Of a stretch of 64,000 bases of DNA, positions 60,401-64,000 are shown piece by piece. This stretch comes from Sphingobacteriales bacterium (lineage in GTDB: Bacteria; Bacteroidota; Bacteroidia; Chitinophagales; UBA2359): NCBI GenBank assembly GCA_016700115.1, contig CP064999.1:682001-746000 (forward strand), written 5' to 3'. Below the pieces are notes generated by a model. That model ran no database searches and had not been told where the DNA came from. It saw nothing but the letters and a program-made list of their open reading frames with translations. The first letter of the stretch is position 1. The number at the start of each line of letters is the position of its first letter. The translations under genes were made by a program, and so were the position numbers.

Positions 60401-63400
60401 GAACAATAAAGGTAACTATATCCGCGCAGTTGGCGTTTCCGGCATCGGTAACCGTAACGCTGTATGAACCTGTCGGTAAAGCGGTCAGAATATAACCCAT
60501 TTCACCTGCAGCAACAGGTACTGTGCCCGATGTAGGACCTGACCAGGTAAAGGTAAACGCTCCTATGCCATTCAGCCAGTTAATCTCCGCCGAGGCGTTG
60601 TTGCTTCCACCGCCATTACAATTGGGCACAATGTCTTTGACCGAAACCTGCAAACTTGTCGCAGAAGGATTGATGGCAAATTCCTGTAAAACGGTGCATC
60701 CAGTCGTGTTGTCTGTAACCGAAACGCCATACATTCCTTCAGCCAAATTGCTTACACTTGTTCCGGAGCCGCTAAGCGGTGGCTGCCAGGTGTAGGTGTA
60801 TGGGCCAATGCCGTTGAGAACACTGTTGATAACAATGCTGCCATTGGGTCCGCAGTTGGCGGGATTGACCGTTGCGGCTAAGGCAAGGTCGTTTTGTACA
60901 TTGACCGTAATGGTTTCTTCTTCATAACAATTTCCCGCCGGGTTATAGGCCAAGACTGTATAGGTAGTGGTGCTGATGAGTGCGCTCACCGTTGGACTTA
61001 GGCTTGTCGGGTCGCTTAATCCCGTAGCAGGAGTCCATAAAATAGTTGTTGGATCTACACTTGCGGGGTTGTTAATCACCACGTTCAATGTAACCGTGCC
61101 TGATCCACAGAGATAGGCCGGATTGGGAAGTATGGTAAAATCCGGTACCGGTTCGACGTTTAAGATAATCAACTCCCACTCAGACCATCCGCAACAGTCC
61201 GATTTTACGCGGTGACGGATATTATACACGCCTGCATTGGCAAAAACGATGTCGTTCAGCGTTTCCCAGGGTGAAAGTGGGTTGCTTGGGTAAACTGAAG
61301 GACTTGGTGCCGGTCCACCGCTGATGGTGATAAACTCCCACTCGTAATCAATGCCGAGTTGTAATGCCTGAAAATCTATGGCATCGCCTGCACAGGCTTG
61401 GTATTCATCAATAGTGGGTGGGATGAGGGCGGCCATTGTATAGAAATCGGCTTCGGGCACATAGTCCAAAACGATATTGACAAAACCGGTATAAGTTTGG
61501 CTGCCGTAGGTGATGGTATTTCTGCCGATATCATCATATTGAGTAGTAACCGAAGCTCCGCTAAGGGTTGCGGGATTGGCATTAATACCTAAGTTCCAGG
61601 ATTGTGAAGAAGGGCCGGAGAAGGTGATATCGGTATCCACACAGCTTTCACCGCTATACTGAATAACCGGTTGTGCAGTTAGGTTGAAGTTGGTAATATT
61701 GGTTGTTAAAGGAGTTCCATTAATATATACAGCCTGGGCTTGTCCAGGATGTCCGTTTCCACCGGCACCACCTGCACCGCCTGCTCCACCGGCACCGCCA
61801 TTACCCCCGCTTCCAAAATCGCGCTCCCAGTTGTTATTGCCAACTGATAGCGGGCTTAGGTCAAAATCGGGAAAACCCGGAGAGATACTGATCAGACAAC
61901 TCGGTCCAAAAGGAAGAGGATTAGGAAGCAAACAAGTTATACAATCGAGGTTGCATGCAAAAACCTGTCCGCCATTTCCGGCAGCACCACCGGCTCCGCC
62001 TGCGCCACCGGCACCGCCGTTGCCACCCGGTCCTACAGCACCTGCAGCCGCATTAGCATCCACAAAATTGCCATTGGCCCCGTTGGCCCAAAGGAAAATT
62101 CCGAAAGAGCCGCCACCGCTATATGCTCCGGTTCCGCCTGTGCCCAAATATCCTCCGCCACCGCCGCCACCGCCGCCTGCACCGGCATCGCTGCCGAGGT
62201 CAGCACTGATACATACGTTTCCAAAAGGAGGATTGGGAAGACAAAACCCTTCTACCGAGTCCTGACCACCGCCGCCCCCACCGCCGCCGCCGCCGGTGCC
62301 GTTTGTTCCATTAGTGCCATTGCTGCCCAACCCACCCGGAATAAACAATACCGAATAAGTAGGTGTAATGCCACTTGCCGAACCCGGAGTTCCGGCAGAT
62401 CCTGCCGAACCGGGTTGACCATTGGTACCGTTCGTGATAGCTGTTGCATCGCAGACACAGTTGTAAATATTGATTCCCCCGGGGCCATTTCCTGTACCGC
62501 CGTTTCCACCGTTGCCGCCCGGGCCGGCACCTGCTGCGCCGCTTTGTCCGTTGTTCAGACCGTTGCCCATGTTAAACGAGCGCCAGCCTCCTTTTCCGCC
62601 CTGACCGCCGGCATTTGACCCTGCCCCGCCTGCACCAGATGCATTGACAGCACCACCGCCGGTACCGGGCGCGCTCGACACATTACCGGAACAATTCACG
62701 CTGGGAGAACCGAGCGGTGCTGCGCTGCACCCTACTGCTCCGTTTCCGCCCGGGCTTCCGGCAGCACCGGCTGTTCCGGCAACACCATTAGCCCCTGCCG
62801 AAGCATTGCCCGGCAAGGCACGGCATCTGACTACATTGTAGTTGGAGCAGTTGTTCAGATATATACCATAAGTAGATACCCCCTCCACAGTTGAAGCAGG
62901 GGCATTAGCGGTTGTAAAAGTAAGGTCTTGTAATCTGAAATTGCTGATGCTGTTACCTTGAACAGCGATGAGTGCAGGCGCACCTGCTATTCCGTCATAA
63001 GGATATGCCCCGCTTGCTGTGCGGTTGATGATGGTAGTCGTGGCAGGCGTACCGTCTGTACTGACTTTTTCCCAATCAGAACCGGGCAGGAAGCCGCCTT
63101 CTATGGTGATATAATCAAACAGTTGAATGGTTTGGTTAAAGTTGTAAACCCCAACCGACAATTTGATCACTGCATTGTTGCACTGTGCCAACGAGATGGC
63201 TGTGGGCAGGTTGACCGGATCAACCCTTGTTCCGTCTCCGCTCGGACTGCCGCCGGGTGTTACATAGAGGTTGACACAGGCCGGGTCAGGTGCCGGAGCA
63301 CCGGAATAGACCATAGTACTGTTGGTGGCGGTGCAGCCTTCGGGGGTAGTGATGCTCACATTGTAAGTGGTATTGGTCGAAGGGGTCGCCTGAATAGTCT

Positions 63401-64000
63401 GTGCATTTGCGCTGCCGCTAAACGGCCCTCCTGACCAGGTGATGGAAGAGCCGGCCGGCGCTAAAACACTGAGAGAAGCTGAACCTCCCGTACATACTGC
63501 CGGGTTTTGCGGGGTAATTTGAGCGTAAGCTGTCGGATGAACTGTGATTTCAATAGACTCTGTTCTCGAACAATTACCGTTGATTACCTCAATCGAATAT
63601 ATGGTAGTTGCATTGGGAGAAACGGTGATGGAACTACCCGAACTTCCGGTACTCCAGTCTCCCGGAATATTGGAAGTAATGGTAACGCTTGCGCCAATTC
63701 CTCCACAAATAGCATTTGCAGAGGCGGTAAGTTGTATAGGTGTTGGAAAGGTGAAGTTTGTCGGAGCTGTAACCACATTACCGCATAAATCGGTCAACCC
63801 GGTCGGGGTTAGGGTATAAGAGGCTGCCGGCGCACCGATCAGCGTGTATTCTATCTCTATACGCGTGCTAAAATCACCGCAATCAAGACCGGTGATGTCG
63901 GTAATTACGGCACCGCTCATCGTAAAAGCGCCGTTGTCAATGGTGTTGCAATCAATAGGGGCTGAGGTATAGACCACAATAGGTTGTCCGATATTGCAGG
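57423..64000 (-). CDS. giant gene C, upstream part (incomplete at window edge): beta-helix with glycine-rich insertions, PKD/Ig-like repeats
   Basis: Open at the right edge, so the N-terminus and signal peptide are not seen. Order: Ig-like modules; a segment that looks like a right-handed beta-helix (YVTPGGSPSGDGTRVDPVN, then AVIKLSVGVYNFNQTIQLF and ITIEGGF) with three long Gly/Ala/Asn-rich insertions; PKD-like domains; SprB-like units (NCGPNGSIVINSVLNGIGPYT); and a series of Ig-like units with WYDAPSGGS or TYWVLYSE. It ends at IGSAVIAACGQ-stop. In the other modules 13 residues separate TLT from CSADL. Removing a single base near 57430-57437 gives exactly 13 residues here and joins the frame to the downstream piece. 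Confidence 0.82.
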   Translation of the reverse strand, partial: CNIGQPIVVYTSAPIDCNTIDNGAFTMSGAVITDITGLDCGDFSTRIEIEYTLIGAPAASYTLTPTGLTDLCGNVVTAPTNFTFPTPIQLTASANAICGGIGASVTITSNIPGDWSTGSSGSSITVSPNATTIYSIEVINGNCSRTESIEITVHPTAYAQITPQNPAVCTGGSASLSVLAPAGSSITWSGGPFSGSANAQTIQATPSTNTTYNVSITTPEGCTATNSTMVYSGAPAPDPACVNLYVTPGGSPSGDGTRVDPVNLPTAISLAQCNNAVIKLSVGVYNFNQTIQLFDYITIEGGFLPGSDWEKVSTDGTPATTTIINRTASGAYPYDGIAGAPALIAVQGNSISNFRLQDLTFTTANAPASTVEGVSTYGIYLNNCSNYNVVRCRALPGNASAGANGVAGTAGAAGSPGGNGAVGCSAAPLGSPSVNCSGNVSSAPGTGGGAVNASGAGGAGSNAGGQGGKGGWRSFNMGNGLNNGQSGAAGAGPGGNGGNGGTGNGPGGINIYNCVCDATAITNGTNGQPGSAGSAGTPGSASGITPTYSVLFIPGGLGSNGTNGTNGTGGGGGGGGGGQDSVEGFCLPNPPFGNVCISADLGSDAGAGGGGGGGGGYLGTGGTGAYSGGGSFGIFLWANGANGNFVDANAAAGAVGPGGNGGAGGAGGAGGAAGNGGQVFACNLDCITCLLPNPLPFGPSCLISISPGFPDFDLSPLSVGNNNWERDFGSGGNGGAGGAGGAGGAGGNGHPGQAQAVYINGTPLTTNITNFNLTAQPVIQYSGESCVDTDITFSGPSSQSWNLGINANPATLSGASVTTQYDDIGRNTITYGSQTYTGFVNIVLDYVPEADFYTMAALIPPTIDEYQACAGDAIDFQALQLGIDYEWEFITISGGPAPSPSVYPSNPLSPWETLNDIVFANAGVYNIRHRVKSDCCGWSEWELIILNVEPVPDFTILPNPAYLCGSGTVTLNVVINNPASVDPTTILWTPATGLSDPTSLSPTVSALISTTTYTVLAYNPAGNCYEEETITVNVQNDLALAATVNPANCGPNGSIVINSVLNGIGPYTYTWQPPLSGSGTSVSNLAEGMYGVSVTDNTTGCTVLQEFAINPSATSLQVSVKDIVPNCNGGGSNNASAEINWLNGIGAFTFTWSGPTSGTVPVAAGEMGYILTALPTGSYSVTVTDAGNANCADIVTFIVPDAIPMFLNLLTSTGETGCGTGDGTASVVATGGTPPSDPFIPQYTYSWSQDPALNSPDAANLGAGTYTVSVTDDAGCVVSLDVVIDEPVLVFTLNPPPSLCAGSSLDLSTLNGTGAGTFAWFDAAPPAGNPITTVSPTVNTTYWVVYSESGCSEVSSITVTISGAPTFSVNTPPELCAGESLDLNSLNGFGGGTFEWFDNQPASGNPVNTITPVGTTTYWVLYSEGTCNDSTTITVVVNPTPVFTVTPDATICLGDSFNLPDLNGPEPGTFDWFDAEPASGNSVTSVSPATTTTYWVLYTENGCTDSTQAEIIIAPVPDLSPMTNPPVYCLDVGGTIDLTSFNPTEINGLTGTYQWYSDAGLSNPVPDPTSVANGGTYYVVFTSADDCTDTESITIDTSQLPAPPDSPADAIACFGMPMPDISVADPGAGFIITWYDAPSGGSVLGTGNILTAPSPGTFYATMTDITNGCESTAIPVLVTAGNLLILGELGTTCAADLQTFEIIVFPAGGSGMGYSVDAAPYTATLNVDNSYTISGIPNGTSIPATLTDSNGCSTTFDLSPALCACPVIAPPTGAVNAVACPGEPLPQVSVADPGAGYAIYWYDAPSGGNLLGAGNPFTPFSLGTLYASVVQVVNDCESNTIPVTVTENPALLFSETGSDCSADLTSFSLNLSVSGGSGSGYTINAVPYTVTNNGGGSFTVSGIPNNTTATITITDSNGCSTTGNLSSIDCSCPVIPSPTNPVGATICFAGVPTGISVTDPGAGFTVNWYATAAGGAPIGTGASFVPPASGTYYAEVVENATGCASLRTPVTLTEASQLQFNMDGMSCSADLNFYNVDITVSGGTPPYTVDGDIYIVSDNGGGSFTLMDVPVTTMSAVNISDALGCSMPTIDFIPPSCPCPAVIPPANPADAFICNGDPLADLSVADPGAGFTIVWFDAATGGTLVGTGNMFTPPSAGTWYAAVQDNVNGCVSTTTAATLTIGSAVIAACGQ
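61720..62840 (-). repeat. glycine-rich low-complexity segments in gene C
   Basis: Three blocks dominated by GGNGGAGGAGG-type sequence, separated by short cysteine-containing strands (IYNCVCDAT, VFACNLDC). They sit within the beta-helix domain and resemble PGRS-like or loop insertions. The opposite strand reads as a false proline-rich frame. Confidence 0.8.

Noticed and set aside
61684..62265. A 193-codon proline-rich plus-strand frame
   Set aside because: It is the complement of the glycine-rich coding stretch of gene C (GGC/GCC repeats read as Pro/Ala).

Overview
The window comes from a member of the Bacteroidota, probably a Saprospiria or Chitinophagia-like lineage and possibly a metagenome-derived assembly. 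The evidence is a type IX secretion (T9SS) type A sorting domain, a type B (gliding-motility-associated, CHU_C-like) sorting domain, SprB repeats, several very large secreted proteins, and weak or absent Shine-Dalgarno sequences. No rRNA, tRNA or CRISPR array was seen.

Region 1 (1-8.8 kb, plus strand, visibly more AT-rich) is an accessory defence-type island. It opens with the 3' end of a secreted T9SS hydrolase-like gene and a remnant of a tyrosine recombinase. Three one- or two-gene modules follow, all in the same orientation: an ImmA/IrrE metallopeptidase plus a DUF4411 PIN-like protein; an adenine DNA methyltransferase plus a putative restriction endonuclease (29 nt overlap); and a DUF262/HNH GmrSD-like protein. 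After each module lies a copy of the same spacer, a decayed or internally deleted derivative of an IS1182-like insertion sequence. The modules therefore look like cassettes separated by one repeated element.

Region 2 (8.85-48.6 kb, minus strand) is filled by two tandem paralogous giant surface protein genes. Gene A (30687 to 8850, about 7,279 residues if repaired) has a signal peptide, a propeller-like head, SprB repeats, DUF11 repeats, SdrD-B-like repeats and a T9SS type A sorting domain. Gene B (48624 to 31245, about 5,793 residues if repaired) shares the head and the SprB architecture but has many more SprB units and no recognisable sorting domain. Both genes are interrupted by small clusters of base changes inside near-identical repeats: two 1-nt deletions in A; two 1-nt deletions and one nonsense substitution in B. 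Adding back two bases makes each gene length exactly divisible by three. I read these as consensus or assembly errors, or very recent lesions, rather than as five separate genes.

Region 3 (48.6-53.6 kb) has a 21-nt minisatellite with an 84-nt higher-order period, then a compact minus-strand operon. The operon encodes a di-haem cytochrome c peroxidase/MauG-like protein, a lipoprotein that looks like a degenerate copper amine oxidase, and a small secreted beta-propeller-like protein.

Region 4 (53.66-64 kb, minus strand) holds the 3' part of a third giant secreted protein. It has a beta-helix with glycine-rich insertions, PKD/Ig-like repeats and a T9SS type B sorting domain. It is broken by one probable 1-nt frameshift near 57.43 kb and runs off the right edge.
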